DNA from: Idiomarina rhizosphaerae
GTDB lineage: Bacteria; Pseudomonadota; Gammaproteobacteria; Enterobacterales; Alteromonadaceae
Length of the DNA stretch: 64,000 nt
Direction of reading: 5' to 3'
NCBI RefSeq assembly: GCF_024159085.1
Contig: NZ_JAMZDE010000005.1
Location: 186,001 to 250,000 of the forward strand
The position numbers and the translations under genes are program-made. This document shows, in pieces, positions 40,393 to 48,243 of the stretch. Position 1 is the stretch's first letter. The number at the start of each line of letters is the position of its first letter. Below the pieces are notes generated by a model. The model saw nothing but the letters and a program-made list of their open reading frames with translations. It had not been told where the DNA came from and ran no database searches.

Positions 40393-40824
40393 TCATTTGA
40401 ATTCAACTCGGTACTCAACATACATACCACAATCCTCACCATATGAGACTGACAAATAATTATCTTTTGCTAGAAAGGATTTAACGGCATATACCGAGTG
40501 AATTGTTTTATTACTACCTTTCCAGGTGCCAAGTGGCATACCAAAGTCATGATCCATTTTTGTCGCGTCGTAAGCAGGCTTGCCTTTGAAAAGCCAGATA
40601 TGCTTAAATTTTTTACCATCCATCTTGGCAGGAACGGATACCTCAACCATGTACCCGTCTTCATCTTTTTGAGTATCAATTTGAATGAGCTCTTTATATT
40701 TATCGCTCCAGTCATGAACTGCGCCCTCTGAAATGACGCAAGTTCTTGCAACAACACTAGACGAAATAGAACATACACTTATAAATAGCACTACCATTGC
40801 AAGCCGCTTCGTACCCAAAATCAT
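40393..40824 (-). CDS. Exported hypothetical protein
   Basis: A 143-residue protein with a signal peptide (about residues 1-26) and a small, charged mature domain with two cysteines that could form a disulfide. No family is recognised. The start at 40824 is chosen because GGAGG lies 11 nt upstream and a signal peptide follows; the open frame runs 98 codons further upstream, but that part looks non-coding. Transcribed in the same direction as the SIMPL gene with a 109-nt gap. Confidence 0.65.
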   Translation of the reverse strand: MILGTKRLAMVVLFISVCSISSSVVARTCVISEGAVHDWSDKYKELIQIDTQKDEDGYMVEVSVPAKMDGKKFKHIWLFKGKPAYDATKMDHDFGMPLGTWKGSNKTIHSVYAVKSFLAKDNYLSVSYGEDCGMYVEYRVEFK

Positions 40825-41341
40825 GGCTGACGATTCCTCCAAGAGAGCATAATATGCGTATGGTTTGTGTGCGCGCTTTTTAGCTCGTCCAATCGATAGT
40901 TGCCGGTTTTTTAAGCTACTGATCAGGCCAATATTTCGGCCTGGAAACTCTCTGGACAAGAAATTCAATTTGACCATGCTCAGTTGCCCTTTAACAGACG
41001 TAAAATATCTAACTTTGATTTTTGTTATGGAATTGACAATAAACGACTTAAATACGCAACACAATAACAAAACACGCAATACCGCTGAGGTAAGTGTGCC
41101 GTGTATCGTTAGCATCATCCACTCTTATTAATCAAAGGATGACTAAACACTAGTTAAGGTAGGTAGATAGATAGATAGAAACACCTACAATGCCAAACGT
41201 CCGTTTCTCGTTCACAACGGATTTGTCGCTTAGTGCCTAGGCCGGATGTCTAAAGTGTCTTTTATGGTAATCTGAAGAGATTAAGTAGCATATGAGCGTC
41301 TGGCAGTATTTGGGGTCTCAGTTTCCCAAAAGGAATTGTGA
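40825..41341. other. Gene-free A/T-rich stretch
   Basis: No supported gene lies in these 517 bp. It holds the tetranucleotide run described at 41160-41179 and, near 41198-41240, a noncoding segment that shares short words (ACGGATT, TTAGTGCCT) with the intergenic region at 38971-39015. Confidence 0.5.
41160..41179. repeat. Tetranucleotide microsatellite, TAGG(TAGA)4
   Basis: One TAGG unit followed by four TAGA units in an intergenic region, about 160 nt upstream of the lipoprotein gene at 41342. Short tetranucleotide runs can vary in length by slippage; whether this one does is unknown. Confidence 0.8.
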
Positions 41342-42304
41342 GTGAAACTATTATCTAGACTTATCTTTCTGTGTTTAGTTTTGGCAATTTCAGCATGCTC
41401 TGACAGCTCGCAGCAAGCTGATCGTGACTTTCAGCCCCATGGTAGTACAACCAGTTTGATCTCAGATGCGAGCCCGCTGGTCATCGTTGATGAAGCACAC
41501 AATAATTTTCTTACCATTTCAGGTCGGTATAAACCTTTCGAGCAAGTTTTGTCGAACAATGGTTATAAGGTCAGGTCGAATACTAAAAGTTTCACATCAG
41601 ACCGTTTGAATAGAGCCGATATTCTAGTAATTGCCAATGCACTAGATCGTAATAGGAGTGACTGGCAACCACCGTTTGGCAGTGCATTAGATGATGATGA
41701 GGTTAATAACATCAAAAAGTGGGTTAGTGATGGAGGCTCACTTTTGTTAATCGCTGACCACACCCCGTTTCCAAAAGTTGTTGAAAATCTCGCACTCGCC
41801 TTCGGTTTCGAATTTACTAATGGGCATGTTGGGTCTTATGTATTTCGGAGTGCAGATAACACTCTCGCTGAGCACCCGATTACAACCGGTTCGAGCAATA
41901 ATTCGTCACGAGAGCCACTTATGCCAGTGTCTACGAAAGCGTTGAATGAGAAAAGCTCACCTTTCGGTCAAGTAACGCAAGTAAAGACTTTTGGCGGATC
42001 TGCATTCAAAGCTCCTAATGAAGCAACGTCATTGTTAACAATTGGGCAGGGTGCTGTATCTATAGAGCCGCTCATACCATTTCAGGTTACTTCGTCGACA
42101 CCTCGAATATCAATGAATGGCTGGAGCCAGGGAGCCGTTCTAAAATTCGGAAAAGGGCGTGTAGCCGTATTCTCTGAGGGTATGATGTTTTCGTCACAAC
42201 TGGATCTTAAAACAGGTAAAAAATATGGTTTAAGAGCCGTTGGAGCTGAGCAAAACGAACAATTTCTACTCAATATCCTGTTTTGGCTTTCGAGTGCTAA
42301 TTAA
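41342..42304 (+). CDS. Lipoprotein with GATase-like/DUF4350-type domain
   Basis: A 320-residue protein with a lipoprotein signal peptide, lipobox ISAC at residues 16-19. The mature part has an alternating alpha/beta pattern with LVIVDEAHNNF near the start, ADILVIANAL, and IKKWVSDGGSLLLIADH, which resembles glutamine-amidotransferase-like (DUF4350) domains without a clear catalytic cysteine. The start is a GTG with AGGA 7 nt upstream. Function unknown; probably a binding rather than catalytic domain at the envelope. Confidence 0.75.
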   Translation: MKLLSRLIFLCLVLAISACSDSSQQADRDFQPHGSTTSLISDASPLVIVDEAHNNFLTISGRYKPFEQVLSNNGYKVRSNTKSFTSDRLNRADILVIANALDRNRSDWQPPFGSALDDDEVNNIKKWVSDGGSLLLIADHTPFPKVVENLALAFGFEFTNGHVGSYVFRSADNTLAEHPITTGSSNNSSREPLMPVSTKALNEKSSPFGQVTQVKTFGGSAFKAPNEATSLLTIGQGAVSIEPLIPFQVTSSTPRISMNGWSQGAVLKFGKGRVAVFSEGMMFSSQLDLKTGKKYGLRAVGAEQNEQFLLNILFWLSSAN

Positions 42305-42433
42305 TCGCGAAACGAGCTAGTTTTCAGGGGTTTAATCGATAAAAAGATACTAGATTGAACTTCCGCTACTCGCTCACAACAGACTTTCAGCTTCGAGCCA
42401 GTAGCGAAATATCAAAATTACCAATAAGAACAA

Positions 42434-43603
42434 CTAAGTTTCACAAACTTTCTTAGGAAGTTTTGAATCAGACTTCTGTAGTTTCAGACCAAATACAAAG
42501 CGAGTAGGATTATAAGGTCTGATTAGGTAGTGATATATCCCCCAGGTCACCACAACGGTGCTAACCGTGACCAAAGCAAATTTGGTAAACCAGTGCCATG
42601 TCAGTGGTACCAAAAAATACACGGCTATGAGGGTTACGGTCTGATGCAAAATATAGAAGGGATAAACCGCTTCATTGCAGTAAGTGAGGAAACGGTTGGA
42701 AAAAGTTAAATAGCATCGACCATAACCCAATACGGCTAATATAATCATCCAGCTTGAGCCGACGTTAATAAAGTCGTACAGGTAGTTAATCAGACCAGAG
42801 TCAGGTACTTCCAGTATGTTAAATAACACCAGATAGCGTATTGCGAAAAGTCCAATACCAGTCACCAAAAAGGTGCGACGGGAATCAAGTAAAACTCTCC
42901 AATACTTCTGGTTCGAGCAAAATAAGAAGCCAATAAGCAATATCATTGTCAGCACGCTGAAGCGGGTCCAGTCGCCAATCAGGTACTGGTCAGTAGGCGG
43001 AAAAATAGGCGATAGAAACCAGTCGGCCGCAACTATAGGCACTGCGAGTAAATGAATGCCGTACGGGTGGCAGGTAATACGGTACAGCCAGTTCAACCGA
43101 CCTTGACTATTTTTCTGCCGTATCCAGCTAAACAGTGGCAACAGAACAATAATACTGGCAACCAGGTACACAACGAACCAGAGGTGATGCCATGAAAAAT
43201 TACCTTCTGGGTAAATTCCATCAAAAAAACGAGGGTAAAATTGCCAGTAAGATAGAGTCATCCCCTCAGTCAACCGCTGCACATATATCTGCGGAGGAAC
43301 GACCACCAGAATGCCAAATATAAGTGGCAATAGCAGCCGTGTAGCACGCTCCTTAATAAACCGTACTATTCCCCGACTATTCAGGCTAAACCAGATCCCC
43401 GCCCCTGAAATAAGATAAAGCAAAGGGATACGCCATTGATGAGGAAAGTACATCAAATCAGTTAACCACTCACTTTGCTCCGTATTTTTGATATGCCAGC
43501 CCCAAGTATTAAACGCCATCCCAGCATGAAAAAGTATCAATAAGAAAAACGCCAATACCCTTAACCAGTCCAGCTCATAATACCGCTTATGCTCGACGTT
43601 CAT
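42434..43603 (-). CDS. Acyltransferase family 3 membrane protein
   Basis: A 389-residue inner-membrane protein with about ten hydrophobic segments. The N-terminal signature YYELDWLRVLAFFLLILFH is typical of acyltransferase-3 enzymes (OafA/MdoC type), which move acyl groups onto surface glycans or other periplasmic acceptors; the histidine of this segment is thought to be catalytic. The acceptor is unknown. It lies downstream of the LytTR regulator gene and has its own upstream region with an 18-bp motif shared with the kinase promoter. Confidence 0.87.
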   Translation of the reverse strand: MNVEHKRYYELDWLRVLAFFLLILFHAGMAFNTWGWHIKNTEQSEWLTDLMYFPHQWRIPLLYLISGAGIWFSLNSRGIVRFIKERATRLLLPLIFGILVVVPPQIYVQRLTEGMTLSYWQFYPRFFDGIYPEGNFSWHHLWFVVYLVASIIVLLPLFSWIRQKNSQGRLNWLYRITCHPYGIHLLAVPIVAADWFLSPIFPPTDQYLIGDWTRFSVLTMILLIGFLFCSNQKYWRVLLDSRRTFLVTGIGLFAIRYLVLFNILEVPDSGLINYLYDFINVGSSWMIILAVLGYGRCYLTFSNRFLTYCNEAVYPFYILHQTVTLIAVYFLVPLTWHWFTKFALVTVSTVVVTWGIYHYLIRPYNPTRFVFGLKLQKSDSKLPKKVCET

Positions 43604-43686
43604 TACCTGACTCCTGCCTACATCGTAGACGACAATTTATTAACAGGCTTTGATAATGGCATTCAGTAAGTAGGCCTACCGCCAGT

Positions 43687-43704
43687 TTGTGACCAGTCGC
43701 AAAA
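43687..43704. promoter_or_regulatory. Candidate LytTR regulator site, copy 1
   Basis: TTGTGACCAGTCGCAAAA lies 84 bp upstream of the acyltransferase start. The same 18-mer with a single change is found 52 bp upstream of the histidine kinase gene. It is an imperfect inverted repeat. Binding by the adjacent LytTR regulator is inferred from placement only. Confidence 0.55.
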
Positions 43705-43755
43705 CTATGTGATAAGCAGGTTAAGGGAGGATAAAAGATCGCAAGGTGCGATCAA

Positions 43756-44490
43756 TCAAGAAAATTTCGAAAAGAAGGCGTCGCGATAATGGCGACTCAA
43801 TTTGACCGTGTTTCCATCGCTCATAGTAAGTTGATAGTCGCCTTTAAATACCGCTTCAACCTTACGTACCTCGTCCAGCTTAACTGAAAAGCTGCGGTGA
43901 ACCCGAATGAAACGAGAATCTAAACGGGAAAGAAAATTATTCATTGTATCGCGCTCGATAAACTTACCGTCTTCGGTATGCAGCTCCAGATAGTTGCCCA
44001 TGCTGGCAATCCAGTTAATGCTAGAGATGGATAACGGCAACATTCGCTCACCAGTTCGAATCAATATGCGCGGCGCGTGTTGGGGTGACAGATTTTTTGC
44101 TAAAGCCAGAAGCTCTTTGCTCGGTATTATAGCGGGCTTATCAATACGCGAGTAGGCTCGCTGTATGGCGACGTCCAACCTTTGTAGAGAATAAGGTTTA
44201 AGTAAATAGTCGACAGCAAACAGTTCAAAGGCTCTTATAGCATACTCGTCATAAGCGGTAACAAATATAACGGGGAACCTATCTCCAATCTCCAGTGCCA
44301 CTTCAAGCCCAGTCATTTCCGGCATATGAATATCAAGCACTAAAATGTCGGGCTTCTGCTGCTCAATCAGCTCCATTGCTTCAAGCCCATCTCTTGCCTC
44401 AATAATGCCATGGCCTGGCGCTAGTTGACCTAACATGCGCTTAAGCTTTTCCCGTGAAGGGGCTTCATCATCAGCAATAAGGATCGTCAT
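43756..44490 (-). CDS. LytTR-family response regulator
   Basis: A 244-residue regulator. The receiver domain has the acidic pair in IADDEAPSR, phosphoacceptor Asp53 in VLDIHMPEMTG and Lys98 in YLLKPYS. The C-terminal LytTR DNA-binding domain includes ISSINWIASMGNYLELHT and SRFIRVHRSFSVKLDEV. It overlaps the kinase gene by 4 nt, so the pair is one operon. Its targets may include the acyltransferase gene and its own operon. Confidence 0.94.
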   Translation of the reverse strand: MTILIADDEAPSREKLKRMLGQLAPGHGIIEARDGLEAMELIEQQKPDILVLDIHMPEMTGLEVALEIGDRFPVIFVTAYDEYAIRAFELFAVDYLLKPYSLQRLDVAIQRAYSRIDKPAIIPSKELLALAKNLSPQHAPRILIRTGERMLPLSISSINWIASMGNYLELHTEDGKFIERDTMNNFLSRLDSRFIRVHRSFSVKLDEVRKVEAVFKGDYQLTMSDGNTVKLSRHYRDAFFSKFS

Positions 44491-45587
44491 GCCTCTGCCC
44501 TTGTGGCGGGAAACACGATCTCCAACCGTGCTCGATTATGACCGACATCGAGCGTCAACTCTCCCTCGTCGCCGTACAGTAATTCCAGTTGCTTCTGGAC
44601 ACTTTTTAGGCCAATACCTAAAGATTCTGATGCCGGTTCAGCAGTCGGCAGGGTATTGGTCATCTCAATATGAATATTTCCTTCATGCATTATTATTTTC
44701 AACGCGATTGATACTTCACCACGGCTGCGGTGAATGGTATGCATCACCGCATTTTCCAGAACAGGTTGCAACAACATCGAAGGTACATTCTGATGTAGTA
44801 AATCATCCGCTATGCTTTCCTCATAATGGATTTGAGAGGGAAACCGTTTTTGTAGGATAGCCAAATAACTATGCAAAATAGTCATTTCCTGTGACAACTT
44901 CACTTGGGAGGTTTCTGACTGAGCCAGATAGTAACGAAGCAAGTCAGACAGCTGTTGTAGAAGTCCTTCTGCCAACAGAGGATCTGTCACTATTTTTTCC
45001 GAAATCATATTCAATGTATTGAAAAGAAAGTGCGGACGCAGCTGAGACTTAAGCTGCAACAGTTTTACGCTGCTTAATTCGCTTTGCACTTGCATGCTTC
45101 GCTGTTTCTCTTCCCCTCGCTTTAGTTCCTCCTTCCGATAAAAAATGGCGAGTACCATAGATAGATAAATCACACCGATACGCGGCCACTCCAACAAGAT
45201 TCGCTTTGAGAAATGCTCGTTGAGCCACAGATAGTGATCCATGCCATAGGGTGCGGGCAGATTGGCATAGAATGGATAACGAACAATATCCATCAACACA
45301 CATATCAGCAAAATAACAAAAGGTAAGATAGCAATATGCCGCAGCCATTGGCCAAGTGTCGACCAATGACTAAAATAGGGCAACTCGTAGTATTTTTTTA
45401 CTAACGGAAAAATCAGCCCGAGCAGATAAGCCGCGGTCATCTCCGTATACCAGATAACCCACCAGGGTATGTCGCTGTCTGTTTGTTCCGTCGTTCTGGC
45501 TATGCTCAGGTAAACGCCCAGAAGGGTCCATATTAGCCCATAACGTAAGGCACTTTTCCACGAACTAGGCATAAAATGAACTCTCAA
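44487..45587 (-). CDS. LytS/YehU-type sensor histidine kinase
   Basis: A 366-residue membrane kinase with about four hydrophobic segments in residues 10-150, a short coiled coil, and a His_kinase domain (PF06580 type) with phosphoacceptor His186 in LKSQLRPHFLFNTLN. The ATPase part has the N-box QPVLENAVMH and the G-box LGIGLKSVQKQLELLYG. No periplasmic sensor domain is evident, so sensing is probably through the membrane segments. Coupled to the LytTR regulator. Confidence 0.93.
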   Translation of the reverse strand: MRVHFMPSSWKSALRYGLIWTLLGVYLSIARTTEQTDSDIPWWVIWYTEMTAAYLLGLIFPLVKKYYELPYFSHWSTLGQWLRHIAILPFVILLICVLMDIVRYPFYANLPAPYGMDHYLWLNEHFSKRILLEWPRIGVIYLSMVLAIFYRKEELKRGEEKQRSMQVQSELSSVKLLQLKSQLRPHFLFNTLNMISEKIVTDPLLAEGLLQQLSDLLRYYLAQSETSQVKLSQEMTILHSYLAILQKRFPSQIHYEESIADDLLHQNVPSMLLQPVLENAVMHTIHRSRGEVSIALKIIMHEGNIHIEMTNTLPTAEPASESLGIGLKSVQKQLELLYGDEGELTLDVGHNRARLEIVFPATRAEA

Positions 45588-45638
45588 CTTTATCAGACTT
45601 AAGCCATATTAAGAGAACAGCCTTATTGATCAACTTAA

Positions 45639-45656
45639 TTGTGACCAGACGCAAAA
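45639..45656. promoter_or_regulatory. Candidate LytTR regulator site, copy 2
   Basis: TTGTGACCAGACGCAAAA lies 52 bp upstream of the LytS-type kinase start and matches the motif upstream of the acyltransferase at 17 of 18 positions. This fits autoregulation of the two-component operon. Confidence 0.55.
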
Positions 45657-45708
45657 TTGAGGGATTAGTAGCATAAAGTGCATTACTAATTTCCGCTTCG
45701 AGCGAACA

Positions 45709-45720
45709 GCGGAAGTTCGA
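45709..45720 (-). repeat. 12-mer TCGAACTTCCGC, left copy (inverted)
   Basis: On the minus strand this reads TCGAACTTCCGC. The exact same 12-mer occurs on the plus strand at 46161-46172, and the two flank the orphan gene at 45815-46129 as inverted repeats. An 11/12 match is at 42355-42366. The left copy also overlaps a local hairpin, TTCCGCT/AGCGGAA (45691-45714). Confidence 0.7.
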
Positions 45721-45814
45721 TTCATCCGTCGCTCGAAAACTCATTGCGTTGCTTTAGTTAAATCTGTCGATTAGTATCAAGCTTTGCCAGCCAATATTTG
45801 CACACGAGGTTGTG

Positions 45815-46129
45815 ATGGAAATAGAAGTAGTAAGACCAAAACAATTTGCTGATATTTTTCGAGACTATCACTTGCTGGTAGATGGGAAAGAGGCGGCTGT
45901 TATAAAGCGTGGTGCAACACAAACAATAACTTTGCCTGAAGGTAGTAAGACACTGAAAGCTGTAGTTGATTGGTGTTCGAGTCCTGACTTTGATGTTAAT
46001 GATATTCGCTCTGGAAAAATCGTAGTAAAGAACTCATTTGGCTCTAACTTTTTCAAGTCTCTATTTCTGCCGCTGTATTACATTTCCTTAGGTAAAGAAA
46101 GGTACTTAAAGATTGAGACCGGCATATGA
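45815..46129 (+). CDS. Hypothetical protein
   Basis: A 104-residue protein with no recognised family. It looks like a small beta-rich domain (EIEVVRPKQF, YHLLVDGKE, TITLPEGSKTLKAVVDW) with a short hydrophobic segment near the C-terminus (FFKSLFLPLYYISLG). The ATG at 45815 is preferred over a GTG one codon upstream because GAGG lies 5 nt before it. It stands alone between inverted 12-mer repeats, which suggests a separately acquired gene. Confidence 0.65.
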   Translation: MEIEVVRPKQFADIFRDYHLLVDGKEAAVIKRGATQTITLPEGSKTLKAVVDWCSSPDFDVNDIRSGKIVVKNSFGSNFFKSLFLPLYYISLGKERYLKIETGI

Positions 46130-46160
46130 AAACTCAGCGCACCTTGCCTGTGTAGCTTAC

Positions 46161-46172
46161 TCGAACTTCCGC
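46161..46172 (+). repeat. 12-mer TCGAACTTCCGC, right copy
   Basis: Exact inverted partner of the 12-mer at 45709-45720, 32 nt after the stop of the orphan gene it flanks. Confidence 0.7.
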
Positions 46173-46285
46173 AATTGGCACAAAGCCGAAGGTCAGCAAT
46201 GAGCAATGACCAATCATACGATTAATGTCTACTGACCACTCCAATTTCACTCGATCAATTAAACCACTACAGTGGTTTGCCGTCG

Positions 46286-47515
46286 TTACCAAGAAAGACG
46301 GGCGATAACACGCTTCTCGTCAGAGAGCAGTGAAAACGACCAGCCGTTGTGCTCACACAACCGTTGCACAATACCTAAACCCAGACCATAGCCGTGAGAC
46401 GACGTCTCAGTCGGCGTGTGCCGCTCATCAGCGTCACTGCTCACCTGATTGGTGACCAGGAGCTCGTTCTGTTTAATACGAACCGTGATGGGCCCTTGAC
46501 CGTCGAGTGTGTGCTCGAATGCATTTCGTACCAGATTATTGACGGCGATAGCGAAAGCTTGCGGGTGTCCGCAGACAATGGGTTTTGCGTACTCGTCAAT
46601 TTCAACATCAACGAACTTGCCGCTCAACAGGTAGCGCTGCTGCTCTACCGCCTGGCTCACCAGCGGCATCACTAAAAACATTTCATTATACAATCCATCG
46701 TCGGTTTCACGAGAGAGACACAAGAACATTTCAATCGTGATTTTCATGTCGAGCGTTGCACGCCTCACTCGATTTAACGTCTTCACATCAGTCGCTGACA
46801 GGTCGCTTTGCTCAAGCAACTCGAGCGCACCGGTTATTACCGTGATAGGTGTCCGCAACTCATGGCTGGCTGAACTGGTAAAGTATCGCTCCCTTTCAAC
46901 AAAGGCACTGATACGCTCAAGAGTCTTCTCAATGGTTCTGGCGAGCAGGCCTACCTCATCATCGCCAAACCGAGTGGACTCTATACGTTTATGATCTTCT
47001 GCCGATAGTTGCTCTGGATTGATGTCCGCGACTACTTTGGCGAGCTGTGCAACCGGGGCGACAGCTCTGCGCATTACAACAATCCCCAGCCCGAAACCAA
47101 GAGTACCGAGCGTACCCACGACACCAGTAATAACAAGCAGCCACCACCAATCTTCCGACGACGCAGCCTCAATTCCGGCAACATCGAAAACCACAAAAGC
47201 GTGTCCCTGTTCATTACCGGTAGAGATCACCGCGACATGTAGCTCTTCTTTCTCGAATTCGTACACTCCCTCCTCGGGGTTTGTCTGCGCCCACTCCTGA
47301 AGTGATTCCGGCAAGTTACTCGCCCTATCGTATCCGCGAAGGTGTGTTGGCATTGAGGGATAACTCTCGATAGCATGCTGCAGTTGACGCGTCATAACAC
47401 GGTCTTCGCTCAACTTAATCGCAGCGAAGAACGCGAATCCCCAGACCACGCTGAGCACAGCAACACATATCGCAAATGCAACGGCGACACGCGTGCGCAA
47501 ACTGTGTCGATACAT
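46286..47515 (-). CDS. Sensor histidine kinase (HisKA type)
   Basis: A 409-residue kinase with membrane helices at about 10-32 and 124-148 enclosing a small periplasmic domain, then HAMP, a HisKA domain with His218 in SSASHELRTPITV, and an ATPase domain with the N-box VNNLVRNAFEH and G-box GYGLGLGIVQRLCEHNG. It is the third gene of an operon TonB receptor - regulator - kinase and overlaps the regulator stop by 1 nt in a TAATG junction. The signal is unknown. Confidence 0.93.
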   Translation of the reverse strand: MYRHSLRTRVAVAFAICVAVLSVVWGFAFFAAIKLSEDRVMTRQLQHAIESYPSMPTHLRGYDRASNLPESLQEWAQTNPEEGVYEFEKEELHVAVISTGNEQGHAFVVFDVAGIEAASSEDWWWLLVITGVVGTLGTLGFGLGIVVMRRAVAPVAQLAKVVADINPEQLSAEDHKRIESTRFGDDEVGLLARTIEKTLERISAFVERERYFTSSASHELRTPITVITGALELLEQSDLSATDVKTLNRVRRATLDMKITIEMFLCLSRETDDGLYNEMFLVMPLVSQAVEQQRYLLSGKFVDVEIDEYAKPIVCGHPQAFAIAVNNLVRNAFEHTLDGQGPITVRIKQNELLVTNQVSSDADERHTPTETSSHGYGLGLGIVQRLCEHNGWSFSLLSDEKRVIARLSW

Positions 47516-48219
47516 TATTGGACGTCCTCTGTAATTCGGTACCCAATGCGATGCACTGTATGAATTAAATGAGTATCAAATGGCCTATCAATAGCCTGCC
47601 GCAGCTTGTACATATGCGAGCGAAGGGCATCACCATCAGGGGGTTCGTCAGCCCACAACAACGTCTCTAGAGCATCGCGGGTCACAACCGACGGAGCTTC
47701 TTCCATCAATCGCTGAAGGAGTTTCATGCCAGTAGGGTTGAGATCAATTCGTCGGCCAGCGCGATGAACTTGCAGCGTAGATCGATTCAGAGTGAGCTCT
47801 CCGACCGTTAACAGGTTATCGGTCTTTCCGTGACTGCGTTTGTAAAGCGCTTGCAGTCGCGCATGCAGCTCTTGTAATGCAAATGGCTTAACCAAATAGT
47901 CATCGGCTCCCGCCTCGAACCCCTTAATTTTATCGTCAAGCGTGTCTCTCGCCGTTAGCATAAGAATCGGCGTTTCCAGCTTGCCATCAGCGCGCAGCTT
48001 TTTGCAAAAACTTAGGCCATCCATCCCTGGAAGCATGAGGTCCAGAACAATAATGTCAAACGGGCTTGTCAACGCCAGGTGCATAGCGCTTATACCATCG
48101 TAGGCAAAGTCCAGTATATAACGATGCTTTTCGAGATAAGCGGCAATGTTCCCACAAATGTCGCGGTTATCTTCGACAATCAACACTCTAATCGGCGCCG
48201 CACCAAGCACGTTTGTCAT
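47515..48219 (-). CDS. OmpR-family response regulator
   Basis: A 234-residue regulator. The receiver has Asp60 in IIVLDLMLPGMDGLSF and the conserved lysine in DDYLVKPFALQEL. The C-terminal winged helix (LNPTGMKLLQRLMEEAP, LRSHMYKLRQAID) binds DNA. It starts 24 nt after the TonB receptor stop and is coupled to the kinase gene, so the sensor pair is expressed with the receptor and may regulate it. Confidence 0.94.
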   Translation of the reverse strand: MTNVLGAAPIRVLIVEDNRDICGNIAAYLEKHRYILDFAYDGISAMHLALTSPFDIIVLDLMLPGMDGLSFCKKLRADGKLETPILMLTARDTLDDKIKGFEAGADDYLVKPFALQELHARLQALYKRSHGKTDNLLTVGELTLNRSTLQVHRAGRRIDLNPTGMKLLQRLMEEAPSVVTRDALETLLWADEPPDGDALRSHMYKLRQAIDRPFDTHLIHTVHRIGYRITEDVQ

Positions 48220-48243
48220 CTGCTGTTCTCCTTATCAGGCCCC

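Noticed and set aside
40825-41118. N-terminal extension of the exported protein at 40393
   Set aside because: The extension has no homology-like character and a strong ribosome-binding site plus signal peptide mark the start at 40824.
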